From: Caldora sp. SIO3E6
Lineage (GTDB): Bacteria; Cyanobacteriota; Cyanobacteriia; Cyanobacteriales; Coleofasciculaceae
NCBI GenBank assembly: GCA_010672185.1
Contig: JAAHHL010000102.1
Location: forward strand, 1 to 12,793
Length of the DNA: 12,793 nt
Reading direction: 5' to 3'
Made by a program: the position numbers and the translations under genes. Each line of letters opens with the position of its first letter. The first letter of the stretch is position 1. Below are positions 6,234 to 12,793 of this stretch, in pieces. A model generated the notes under the pieces. The model saw only the letters and a list, made by a program, of their open reading frames with translations, did not search any database and was not told the origin of the DNA.

Positions 6234-6424
6234 TGTCAGTTAGGGAAGAATTTGTGTGGTTTCTAGTAGTTCACCAATTCGATGTTGATAGGTTGTTCTC
6301 TCCGCGTCTCCGCGTCTTCCTCACCTGTCAACTTCAGTAGATGGACTACTAGGTTAGCAGCCATCGGAATACCCCCCTTCCGATAGAGTGTAATAATTGG
6401 CATGAAGGTTAATAAATTGGTTTG
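6234..6424. promoter_or_regulatory. Divergent promoter region with a palindromic operator candidate
   Basis: This 191-bp region separates the WYL regulator gene from the cas operon. At 6363-6384 it contains the perfect inverted repeat ATCGGAA-(8 nt)-TTCCGAT. The left half lies inside TCGGAATACCCC (6364-6375), which also occurs in both CRISPR leaders. TAATAAT near 6391 is a possible -10 box for the cas operon, placed just downstream of the palindrome, so a bound protein would be expected to interfere with it. A short tandem CTCCGCGT repeat lies at 6300-6315. No clear promoter for the WYL gene is seen. Confidence 0.6.
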
Positions 6425-7786
6425 ATGAGTACATCGGAATTAGAGCAGTACCAAGTTGATCATTTGTTTTTGCTGGTTGGTGAGAATCCGTTGCCAAATT
6501 ATGTGGCGGCAAAAACTTTACTTAAACAAGGTGGCAAACCCTATCTAGTCTTCACCGAACACACCCAAAAACCTGCTAAACGTCTTCAAGACATATTAGG
6601 CTTGGGTGACAACGAAACGGTTCCTTTAGATAACAACGAATCCAATCCTTGGGAAATACAAAAGAGGATTCGAGCCAAAATCAAGGACATTCAAGACAAC
6701 CGAGATAATGTGCAATTTGGACTGAACTACACAGGCGGAACTAAAGCAATGGCTGTTCATGCTTATCAAGCGTTACTTCAGCCTAGACTTGAAGGTGCTA
6801 GATACAAGCTTAACCCTGAGCCTATTTTCAGTTACTTAGATTCCCGGCAATTAAAGATGCTGATTGACCAGCAGGCTAATCCCATGCCTTTAGATATACC
6901 TAAAGAGCTCCTTGATTTTTCTCTGGACAAGCTTTTTAAATTACATGGGTTTAAACTCAGTAAACCACCTAAAACTGAAGTGACATTTCCTGATTTAGTA
7001 GAAGCTATAGTCAATCACCAATCTGAGTGGAAAACATGGTCTAGTGAGGTACTATCTCTAGAAGCAAGAGAAAAAGAAGAAATAGGAAGTGTACAAAATA
7101 ATAATAAACCAGAGAAAATTATTAAATTAGGTGATTTGAAAAATGCTCCTGAACTTAGGGAAATCGAGTTACATCTTCAAAAATTACCACAAGTTATTAC
7201 TGATATTATGCAACAGAAAAATCTATTAACTGAACAAGGTTGTTTATCTATACAAAAAATAGAAAATTCAGAAATTATCCCAAAGCCGAGCAAGCCAAGG
7301 AGGAAATATCCAGGGGAGATTTGCAAATGGCTTGAAGGAGTTTGGCTGGAAGATTATGTTTTGCAAACATTAAAAAATATTCAACAGGAAGAACAGGAAG
7401 AGATTGATAACAACAAAAAAGAGGAAGAAGAAAGGTTAATAGATGAAGTAGGAATGTCCTTTAATTTTCCCGAAAATGCTGATATTGGTTATTTTGAATT
7501 CGATGTGGCATTTTTACGAGGATATCAACTTTTTGCACTATCCTGTACAACTGATACAGAGCCTGGGTTATGCAAGCTAAAGCTATTTGAAGCCTATCGT
7601 CGAGCGCGACAGATGGGAGGAGATGAGGCACGAGTTGCTTTAATCTGCTGCTGTGACAAGCCTGAGAACATCAAAAAAGGTTTTAGGTCGCAAATTCCAG
7701 ATAAGAAAGTAAATGTTTTTGGTTCTGGTCATCTTGCCAACTTATCGGCAGAACTAAAAGCTTGGATTAAGGAGGTAGATAACTAA
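6425..7786 (+). CDS. CARF-domain protein with Card1-like (DUF1887-type) C-terminal domain
   Basis: From the ATG at 6425 the product has 453 residues. The N-terminal half is a CARF sensor domain: DHLFLLVGENPLPNYVAAK (12-30) followed by LNYTGGTKAMAVHAY (100-114), the signature that binds cyclic oligoadenylates. A variable helical linker (about 170-295) leads to a C-terminal domain like that of Card1/Can2 nucleases: WLEGVWLEDYV (302-312), EFDVAFLRGYQLFAL (358-372) and FEAYRRARQMGGDEARVAL. The PD-(D/E)xK nuclease motif is altered. D360 is kept, but S373 and T375 stand where ECK-type enzymes have Glu and Lys, so catalysis is in doubt. It is the first gene of the operon; its stop overlaps the cas10 start (TAATG). 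A TTG one codon upstream is possible but less likely. Predicted role: effector or regulator activated by Cas10 signalling. Confidence 0.8.
   Translation: MSTSELEQYQVDHLFLLVGENPLPNYVAAKTLLKQGGKPYLVFTEHTQKPAKRLQDILGLGDNETVPLDNNESNPWEIQKRIRAKIKDIQDNRDNVQFGLNYTGGTKAMAVHAYQALLQPRLEGARYKLNPEPIFSYLDSRQLKMLIDQQANPMPLDIPKELLDFSLDKLFKLHGFKLSKPPKTEVTFPDLVEAIVNHQSEWKTWSSEVLSLEAREKEEIGSVQNNNKPEKIIKLGDLKNAPELREIELHLQKLPQVITDIMQQKNLLTEQGCLSIQKIENSEIIPKPSKPRRKYPGEICKWLEGVWLEDYVLQTLKNIQQEEQEEIDNNKKEEEERLIDEVGMSFNFPENADIGYFEFDVAFLRGYQLFALSCTTDTEPGLCKLKLFEAYRRARQMGGDEARVALICCCDKPENIKKGFRSQIPDKKVNVFGSGHLANLSAELKAWIKEVDN
7769..7776 (+). promoter_or_regulatory. Strong Shine-Dalgarno sequence for cas10
   Basis: AAGGAGGT lies 9 nt before the cas10 ATG, inside the end of the preceding gene. 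It is a full anti-16S match, and together with the TAATG overlap it fixes the cas10 start at 7786. It is much stronger than the site in front of the first gene, suggesting Cas10 is made at a higher level than the CARF protein. Confidence 0.8.
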
Positions 7787-9402
7787 TGAGTCAATACATT
7801 GCCACAGTTATTGATACTACTGGCATTCAAAAGTATATTTTCGGCAGTAACCGACTGAAAGAAAATGTGGCTGGTTCGTACTTGGTCAAGTTAGCCACTG
7901 ACGATTGGGTAAAAACATGTTTAACAGATCTGGGTAATGTTTATATCCCTAAGCATAATCCAGGTCAAGCTGAACCCCGCATCAACACAGATCCTACAAT
8001 TATTGCTGAGTTAATCTACTCCGGTGGTGGCAATACATTTTTACTATTCCAAGATACGGAAGATAACTATGCCAGAAAGTTTACCCAAGCTTGGAGCAAA
8101 AAGGTATTAGTTGAAGCACCGGGACTTAATGTGGAAATTGCTCATCAATCCTTTGACTGGAATCAGAGGTTGTTACGAGATGTGATTGAAAATGACTTAA
8201 TCCAAGGCAAGCTAGACAGACAAAAAAGAAACCCAAGACCTTCGGCTCCTTTATTGGGATTAGGAGTCACAGTTAACTGTATTTCAACTGGACTAGTGGC
8301 AGTGGAGACACGAGAAATTGATGGACAGACGAGACCAATATCAAGAGAGGTGGTAAAAAAGCTCGATCAAGTTCATGAAGCTAACGGGGAACTGAGAAAA
8401 ATCCTCTTTGACCCTCGCAAACCGAGAAAGCGCAGGGAACAATATGATATCCCACGAGATGTTGACGATTTAGGACGCTCAGAAAACGAAAGCAGCTATA
8501 TCGCGGTAGCTCATATTGATGGTAATCGGATGGGAAAAAGATTTGAGGACTATGGAAAAAGGCAATCGGATAACCGAGAATTTATCATAGCAATGCGAAA
8601 GCTTTCTTGGGGGGTCAGTGAAGCTAATCGCAAAGCACTAGAAGCTGTGGGTAGTGCCGTAATTAAGTTGATTGATGAAGAGAAATTTGAGATTAAAGAG
8701 AACTACTTGCCATTTCGTCCCATTGTGTATGGTGGTGATGATGTTACCTTTGTCTGTGATGGACGCTTAGGTTTATCCTTGGCAGTGAAGTTCTTAGAAA
8801 AATTTGAAGAATTTACTCAAGACTTACCTGATGAAAAAGGTAAAGCCACAGCTTGTGCGGGAATTGCGATTGTTAAAACTCACTATCCTTTTGCACGATC
8901 CTATGCGCTAAGTGAAGCCTTATGTAGTCAAGCCAAACAATGGATGAAAAAAGAAACAGATAACTATGAAAAACCATTGTTTTCTGCTCTTGATTGGCAT
9001 ATTGCCGCTAGCGGTTTGTTGGGAAGTATTGGGGAAATTAGAAAGCGGGAGTACCTCGTCCAAATTCCTGAACTCGATCAGCCTGCTTCTTTGACAATGC
9101 GTCCCATGCGATCGCATCCCTGCAAAAATCAATGGCGTACTTGGACTGGTTTTGCCAAGGTAGTCAATGATTTTAATACACACCAAGACTGGAAGGAGTG
9201 CCGCAACAAGGTTATGGCTTTGCGGGAAGTATTGCGGCAAGGGAAGCAAGCAACAGAGCAATTTAGACAAGCATACAACTTAGACAGTCTACCAGCTTTT
9301 CCCGAAGCAAATTCTGTTCTGGCAAAAGAAGGTTGGTACGATATCTGTGGCTATTTTGATGCCATTGAAGCAATGGATTTTTACACTTCTTTAGAAGAAT
9401 AA
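7786..9402 (+). CDS. Cas10, type III-D, without HD domain
   Basis: The product has 538 residues, short for Cas10 because it begins directly in the first palm-like domain (DTTGIQKYIFGSNRLKENVAGSYLV, 10-34) with no N-terminal HD nuclease. SGGGN (79-83) belongs to this first palm. The second palm starts near AVAHIDGNRMGK (about 239-250, with D245) and carries an intact GGDD cyclase motif at 316-319. Known family behaviour predicts synthesis of cyclic oligoadenylates from ATP when the complex binds target RNA, but no HD-dependent ssDNA cleavage. No CxxC pair of the usual Cas10 zinc finger is visible. An HD-less Cas10 beside csx10 is the described hallmark of subtype III-D. It follows the CARF gene with a one-base overlap and precedes cas7 by 4 bp, so signal producer and sensor are made together. 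Confidence 0.93.
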   Translation: MSQYIATVIDTTGIQKYIFGSNRLKENVAGSYLVKLATDDWVKTCLTDLGNVYIPKHNPGQAEPRINTDPTIIAELIYSGGGNTFLLFQDTEDNYARKFTQAWSKKVLVEAPGLNVEIAHQSFDWNQRLLRDVIENDLIQGKLDRQKRNPRPSAPLLGLGVTVNCISTGLVAVETREIDGQTRPISREVVKKLDQVHEANGELRKILFDPRKPRKRREQYDIPRDVDDLGRSENESSYIAVAHIDGNRMGKRFEDYGKRQSDNREFIIAMRKLSWGVSEANRKALEAVGSAVIKLIDEEKFEIKENYLPFRPIVYGGDDVTFVCDGRLGLSLAVKFLEKFEEFTQDLPDEKGKATACAGIAIVKTHYPFARSYALSEALCSQAKQWMKKETDNYEKPLFSALDWHIAASGLLGSIGEIRKREYLVQIPELDQPASLTMRPMRSHPCKNQWRTWTGFAKVVNDFNTHQDWKECRNKVMALREVLRQGKQATEQFRQAYNLDSLPAFPEANSVLAKEGWYDICGYFDAIEAMDFYTSLEE

Positions 9403-9406
9403 TTAA

Positions 9407-10123
9407 ATGAGCACCTATATCCTTAAAATTAAACTTCTAAGCGATACTACCTTTGGTCGGGGTGATGGAGTAGCAGGTTTAGTTGACCAAGAAGTAGAAC
9501 AAGACCGCTATGGATTTCCCTATTTGCGAGGACGCACCCTTAAGGGATTGCTGAGTGAAGAATGCGATAACTTAATAGCCGTGTTACCTGATGAGCATCA
9601 GCGTCAGCATTGGCAAAAAATCGCCAATAATTTGTTTGGTGTACCGGGAAGTACCCTTGAAACTCAAGCAAAAATCCATGTTGGAGATGCTGGTTTACCC
9701 AGTGATTTACGTCAGGCGATCGCAGCACAGTTAGATGCAGAACAAGACAACAAGCGAAAAAATCCTAGATATAAACCTACTCTAACTTCTACAGATATTC
9801 TGGAATCTCTGACTAGCATTCGTCGTCAAACTGCGATCAATCCAGAAGATGGTGCATCTGCGGAACATAGCTTGCGATCTGCTCGTGTAATTTTGCGAGA
9901 ATTACCTTTTGAATCCAAACTTTTATTTGAAACTGAACTTAATACAGATTCTGAAGAAGATCAAAATATATTAGCGCTTTTGGCAGTGGGTACATTAGCA
10001 CTGCGACGGATAGGAAGTGGACGAAATCGAGGTCGGGGTCATATACAGTGCAGTCTTTATCAATCCCAAAATGAAATTACCAAAGATATACATTGTATCC
10101 AGCGTTTCGGAGGAACAAGATGA
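9407..10123 (+). CDS. Cas7-family RAMP protein (Csm3-like) of the type III-D backbone
   Basis: The product has 238 residues. It starts with a RAMP beta-strand and an acidic loop (SDTTFGRGDGVAGLVDQEVEQD, 12-33), then YLRGRTLKGLLSEE (39-52). The middle contains TSIRRQTAI.PEDGASAEHSL and the LPFESKLLFE segment seen in Csm3/Cas7 proteins. A glycine-rich loop, RRIGSGRNRGRGHI, lies at 200-213. Such subunits coat the crRNA and, in Csm3, cut target RNA with an aspartate in the first loop; D27 or D33 is the candidate here, by position only. The gene is 4 bp after cas10 and overlaps csx10 by 4 bp (ATGA). The Shine-Dalgarno sequence is weak (AGAAGAA), so it may be translated by coupling to cas10. Confidence 0.85.
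   Translation: MSTYILKIKLLSDTTFGRGDGVAGLVDQEVEQDRYGFPYLRGRTLKGLLSEECDNLIAVLPDEHQRQHWQKIANNLFGVPGSTLETQAKIHVGDAGLPSDLRQAIAAQLDAEQDNKRKNPRYKPTLTSTDILESLTSIRRQTAINPEDGASAEHSLRSARVILRELPFESKLLFETELNTDSEEDQNILALLAVGTLALRRIGSGRNRGRGHIQCSLYQSQNEITKDIHCIQRFGGTR
10109..10113 (+). promoter_or_regulatory. Shine-Dalgarno sequence that fixes the csx10 start
   Basis: GGAGG sits 6 nt before the ATG at 10120. It supports that ATG over the in-frame ATG at 10093, whose extra nine codons lie wholly within the cas7 reading region and precede the natural RAMP start MKAVTFLL. Confidence 0.8.
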
Positions 10124-11814
10124 AAGCAGTTACTTTTTTATTACACACTCAGCAACCAATTCTCGCGACATCCCTACAGGGAGACCCCAACAGTGATGTA
10201 TCGTATCCCTATATTCCCGGTAGCATGATTCGTGGGGTGTTAATTGGTCGCTATCTCAAGGGTAATGGACTACGAGCAACTGATGATATTTTTTTAGATA
10301 CTCAGCCTTTCCCAGATGTAACCAGATTGTTTTTTGATCCACAGAAAACCCGTTATTTGAATGCTTATCCCGCCGATATTCAGCAAAACCGTACTTTACC
10401 TGTACCGCGTTCCTGGTATAAGGATAAAGGTGTGGAATTTTCTGAAACCGAAGACGAAACGGTGTATGATTTTAGTAAAATTCCCGTTGATGAGCGAGAG
10501 GAAGACTTATCACCAAAACTGTTAGAGGAAAAATTCTGTACAGTTCAAGATGAAGATGTAGTTTTGTACAGAGTGAAGCGACGCATCAATATTCACAATC
10601 AACGCGATCGCAAAAAAGGCAGAGGGACAGAAACTAACGGTGCGATATTTTCCTATGATGCCATAGATGCCAAGCAAACTTTCCATGCAGTTGTCTTATG
10701 TGACTCTGAAGAAGACCAAAAAATCATTGAGTCTCTACTGCAACCTGAAGATATCTGGTTAGGTGGTTCCCAAAGCGCAGGCTATGGTCATACCACAATA
10801 GAGTCGGTAGCCAATGATAGTAATTGGCAAGAAGTAGGCATTCCGATTGAAGAGCGAATACAGCGAAACGACAATTTAACAATAACACTTCTGAGCGACA
10901 CAATTGTACGGAATGACTACGGACAAGTAGTAGTAGATTCGGAAGTATTACGTCAGCGACTTTCAGCCTCCCTCAACGTAGAACTTCAACTTGAAGCAGG
11001 GGGTGTTTATACTAGCAGTTTAGTTGCTGGAGGATTTAATCGGAAATGGGGACTGCCTTTACCTCACACTCCAGCTATAGCAGCAGGAAGTGTCTTTGTG
11101 TTTAACAAAGTCAATCTTGATTTACAAAAAATTGAAATACTTGAGCAACAAGGACTCGGAGAACGGAGGGTAGACGGTTTTGGACGAGTTATCGTCAACT
11201 GGTTAGATGAGGAACATACAGAATACAACACAAAACTATCTCAACCAGAAAGTAAATCTGTTAACTCATCTTCACCCTTAGCATCTGAATCCTTAAAAAT
11301 AGCTCAAGACATAGGGACAAGAATAGTAAGGAAAAACCTGGATCAACTGTTATTGAAGCAAATTAGTTATATCCAACTGCTCAAGAAAGAGCAAATTTCC
11401 AACAGCCAGCTTTCTCGGTTAATGATTGTAGCGAGAAAAGCCTTGTCTGACCTTGATATCGAGAATAACCAGCCGGAAGGCGAACGCCAAACTATTACAG
11501 AATTAGCCGAACCTGTTCGCGAGTTACTAAGTAATTTACCATCTAATGCTCGCAAGCAGTTTGAGAGTATCAGACTAAGCACAGGTGAAAGACTTTATGA
11601 AAAAATTTATAATTGGCTCGATGATCCAGATAGCTGGCTTAAGGACTCTTGGCGTAGGGATTCACAAACTAAAAATTTAGTGGCTTCCGATCAGCCAACT
11701 GTGAGTATTGCTGGTGTACCGCAAGGCATTGATAATTATACAGCTCTAGAGTATTCACTGCGCTTAATTATGGCAGTTGCCAAAAAGACCATGAAGGAGA
11801 AAAATAATGACTGA
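10120..11814 (+). CDS. Csx10, Cas5-like RAMP of type III-D, with long C-terminal tail
   Basis: The product has 564 residues from the ATG at 10120. The N-terminal RAMP domain holds the Csx10 signature: GDPNS (21-25), YIPGSMIRGVLIGRYL (31-46), then LFFD, RYLNAYP and LPVPRSW. SQSAGYGHT closes the first half. A second RAMP-like half runs from NLTITLLSDT to ERRVDGFGRVIVNW (348-361), another glycine-rich loop. Csx10 occupies the Cas5 position, capping the crRNA 5' tag. Residues from about 362 to 564 form an extra tail that is polar, then rich in predicted helix (for example KNLDQLLLKQISYIQLLKK), ending near a Trp-rich WLDDPDSWLKDSW. No separate small subunit (Cas11) gene is seen before the window end, so this tail might serve that role; this is inference. 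The gene overlaps its neighbours by 4 and 8 bp. Confidence 0.9.
   Translation: MKAVTFLLHTQQPILATSLQGDPNSDVSYPYIPGSMIRGVLIGRYLKGNGLRATDDIFLDTQPFPDVTRLFFDPQKTRYLNAYPADIQQNRTLPVPRSWYKDKGVEFSETEDETVYDFSKIPVDEREEDLSPKLLEEKFCTVQDEDVVLYRVKRRINIHNQRDRKKGRGTETNGAIFSYDAIDAKQTFHAVVLCDSEEDQKIIESLLQPEDIWLGGSQSAGYGHTTIESVANDSNWQEVGIPIEERIQRNDNLTITLLSDTIVRNDYGQVVVDSEVLRQRLSASLNVELQLEAGGVYTSSLVAGGFNRKWGLPLPHTPAIAAGSVFVFNKVNLDLQKIEILEQQGLGERRVDGFGRVIVNWLDEEHTEYNTKLSQPESKSVNSSSPLASESLKIAQDIGTRIVRKNLDQLLLKQISYIQLLKKEQISNSQLSRLMIVARKALSDLDIENNQPEGERQTITELAEPVRELLSNLPSNARKQFESIRLSTGERLYEKIYNWLDDPDSWLKDSWRRDSQTKNLVASDQPTVSIAGVPQGIDNYTALEYSLRLIMAVAKKTMKEKNND
11793..11798 (+). promoter_or_regulatory. Shine-Dalgarno sequence for the tandem Cas7 gene
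   Basis: AAGGAG lies 8 nt before the ATG at 11807, within the last codons of csx10. It supports that start and the 8-bp gene overlap. Confidence 0.7.
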
Positions 11815-12793
11815 ACTGCGCCATAAGTCAAACCGTCATATTGTTAAGCGGATTATTGTACGCGCCACTCTAGTGTTAGCTACCCCTACTTGTCTGGGAA
11901 GCGGTGATGCAGATAGTCCAATGGATCTGTCGTTGCTTCGGGATAGTATCAGTAACCATGCTTTACTTACAGGTTCATCGATTGCGGGTGCATTACGGAA
12001 CTATTTAAGAGAACGTAATCAAGGCTATGAAGAAAGTGATCGCCGTCACAACTTAGCGGCAAAACTGTTTGGTGATTTATTTGCTTACCAAGATGAAAGG
12101 GATAAAACTGAAACAGAAAAGATTCAACTCAAGGAACAGGATAGTCAAAGTCCTTTAATTATCGATGATGGAATTAGCACTCAACCCATCAAGGCTGAAT
12201 TGAGAGATGGAGTTAAAATCAATAGTATTACTCGCACCGCCGCCGATAAAGCTAAATATGACCTAGAATTATTGCAAGCTGGGACAGAATTTCCTTTAAG
12301 TTTTGAATTGTTGATTGAGAAAGAAGCCAATCAGGCTGATTTACTCCAAGGATTAGCGATCGCACTCCAAGGCTTAGAACAAGGTGAAATCAGCCTGGGG
12401 ATGAAAAAGCGGCGGGGTTTCGGTTGTTGTCAGGTCCAAGAATGGCAAGTCTGGAATTTTAATCTGCAAGATGCAAGCGATCGCATATCTTGGTTACTTT
12501 TTGATCGCGAATGCACCAACAAGCTACCCGTTATTACCAATAAAATTGCTGATACTTTAGGTGTGGTATTAAAGGAGGGAGAAGATAAACGCGATCGCTT
12601 CTGTCTCCACGCTAAATTTATCTTAGTCGGTTCTCTCTTGATCCGTTCTGGTCAAGATTCACCTATATGCGCACCGGATGTTGTACAGTTGAAATCTCAT
12701 CGACCTGAGCAATCAAAGGAAGCGGTTGCAGTCTTATCGGGTACCAGTTTAGCTGGAGTCTTGCGCCATCGTGCTGAACGGATTGTGAATACT
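11807..12793 (+). CDS. Tandem Cas7 (RAMP-RAMP fusion) protein, cut by the window end
   Basis: The reading frame is open for 329 codons and runs off the window. The first Cas7 domain spans about residues 14-225. It has a first strand and acidic loop, LATPTCLGSGDADSPMDLS (24-42, with D34, D36 and D40 as candidates for target RNA cleavage), then LLTGSSIAGALRNYLRE, SPLIIDDGIS and the glycine-rich MKKRRGFG loop. A second RAMP start follows at about 265: FCLHAKFILVGSLLIRSGQDSP, then VLSGTSLAGVLRHRAERI, repeating the same order of motifs. Two fused Cas7 units recall Cas7-2x of the Synechocystis type III-Dv complex. The start is supported by AAGGAG and an 8-bp overlap with csx10. The second domain is incomplete, so full length and further fusions are unknown. 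Confidence 0.87.
   Translation, partial: MTELRHKSNRHIVKRIIVRATLVLATPTCLGSGDADSPMDLSLLRDSISNHALLTGSSIAGALRNYLRERNQGYEESDRRHNLAAKLFGDLFAYQDERDKTETEKIQLKEQDSQSPLIIDDGISTQPIKAELRDGVKINSITRTAADKAKYDLELLQAGTEFPLSFELLIEKEANQADLLQGLAIALQGLEQGEISLGMKKRRGFGCCQVQEWQVWNFNLQDASDRISWLLFDRECTNKLPVITNKIADTLGVVLKEGEDKRDRFCLHAKFILVGSLLIRSGQDSPICAPDVVQLKSHRPEQSKEAVAVLSGTSLAGVLRHRAERIVNT

Noticed and set aside
6422..6424. TTG start of the CARF gene
   Set aside because: An ATG follows immediately at 6425 and is the more likely initiator.
6832..7014. Small minus-strand frame inside the CARF gene, and similar minus-strand frames at 4340-4549, 8920-9270, 9540-9728 and 11367-11582
   Set aside because: These are shadow frames within well-supported genes and have no features of their own.
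10093..10119. Earlier csx10 start
   Set aside because: The ATG at 10120 has a well-spaced GGAGG and a typical ATGA overlap, and begins at the natural first RAMP strand.

Overview
This is a cyanobacterial accessory region, probably from a filamentous or colony-forming species. The evidence is the many GCGATCGC (HIP1) octamers (for example near 2521, 4502, 5053, 9109, 10604, 12355 and 12591), heptanucleotide tandem repeats, GC-rich intergenic dyads and a probable cytochrome b6f assembly gene. Family calls come from reading motifs by eye; no search was run.

1-2388: two CRISPR loci in tandem, both read on the minus strand. Each has, from low to high coordinate, a hairpin-bounded trailer element, the array (13 repeats at 155-1055; 5 repeats at 1877-2203) and a 185-bp leader. 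The two leaders differ at only 7 positions by my count. Between the loci lie nested intergenic palindromes. No cas1, cas2 or cas6 is present.

2389-4814: a gap, then a CCB2/CCB4-like membrane protein on the plus strand. On the minus strand follow a VapC-type PIN toxin with its DUF2281-type antitoxin, then an AlkA-type DNA glycosylase whose start codon abuts an 8-copy heptanucleotide repeat.

4815-12793: a type III-D effector locus. A minus-strand WYL-domain regulator (TIGR03985-like) diverges from a tightly packed plus-strand operon. The operon encodes a CARF protein with a Card1-like C-terminal domain, an HD-less Cas10 with an intact GGDD motif, a Csm3-like Cas7, Csx10, and a tandem-Cas7 protein cut by the window end. 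All junctions overlap or are separated by only 4 bp.

Inferred working: crRNAs from the arrays load onto the Cas7/Csx10/Cas10 complex. Target RNA binding would turn on cyclic oligoadenylate synthesis by Cas10, and the CARF protein would sense that signal. The WYL protein is the natural candidate regulator. A 12-base sequence, TCGGAATACCCC, occurs in both CRISPR leaders and in the WYL/cas divergent promoter, which suggests arrays and effector genes answer to one DNA-binding protein. Other points of note are Ser/Thr in place of the expected Glu/Lys in the Card1-like domain, a roughly 200-residue tail on Csx10, and stepwise repeat changes in array 1 that convert the hairpin loop to GAAA.
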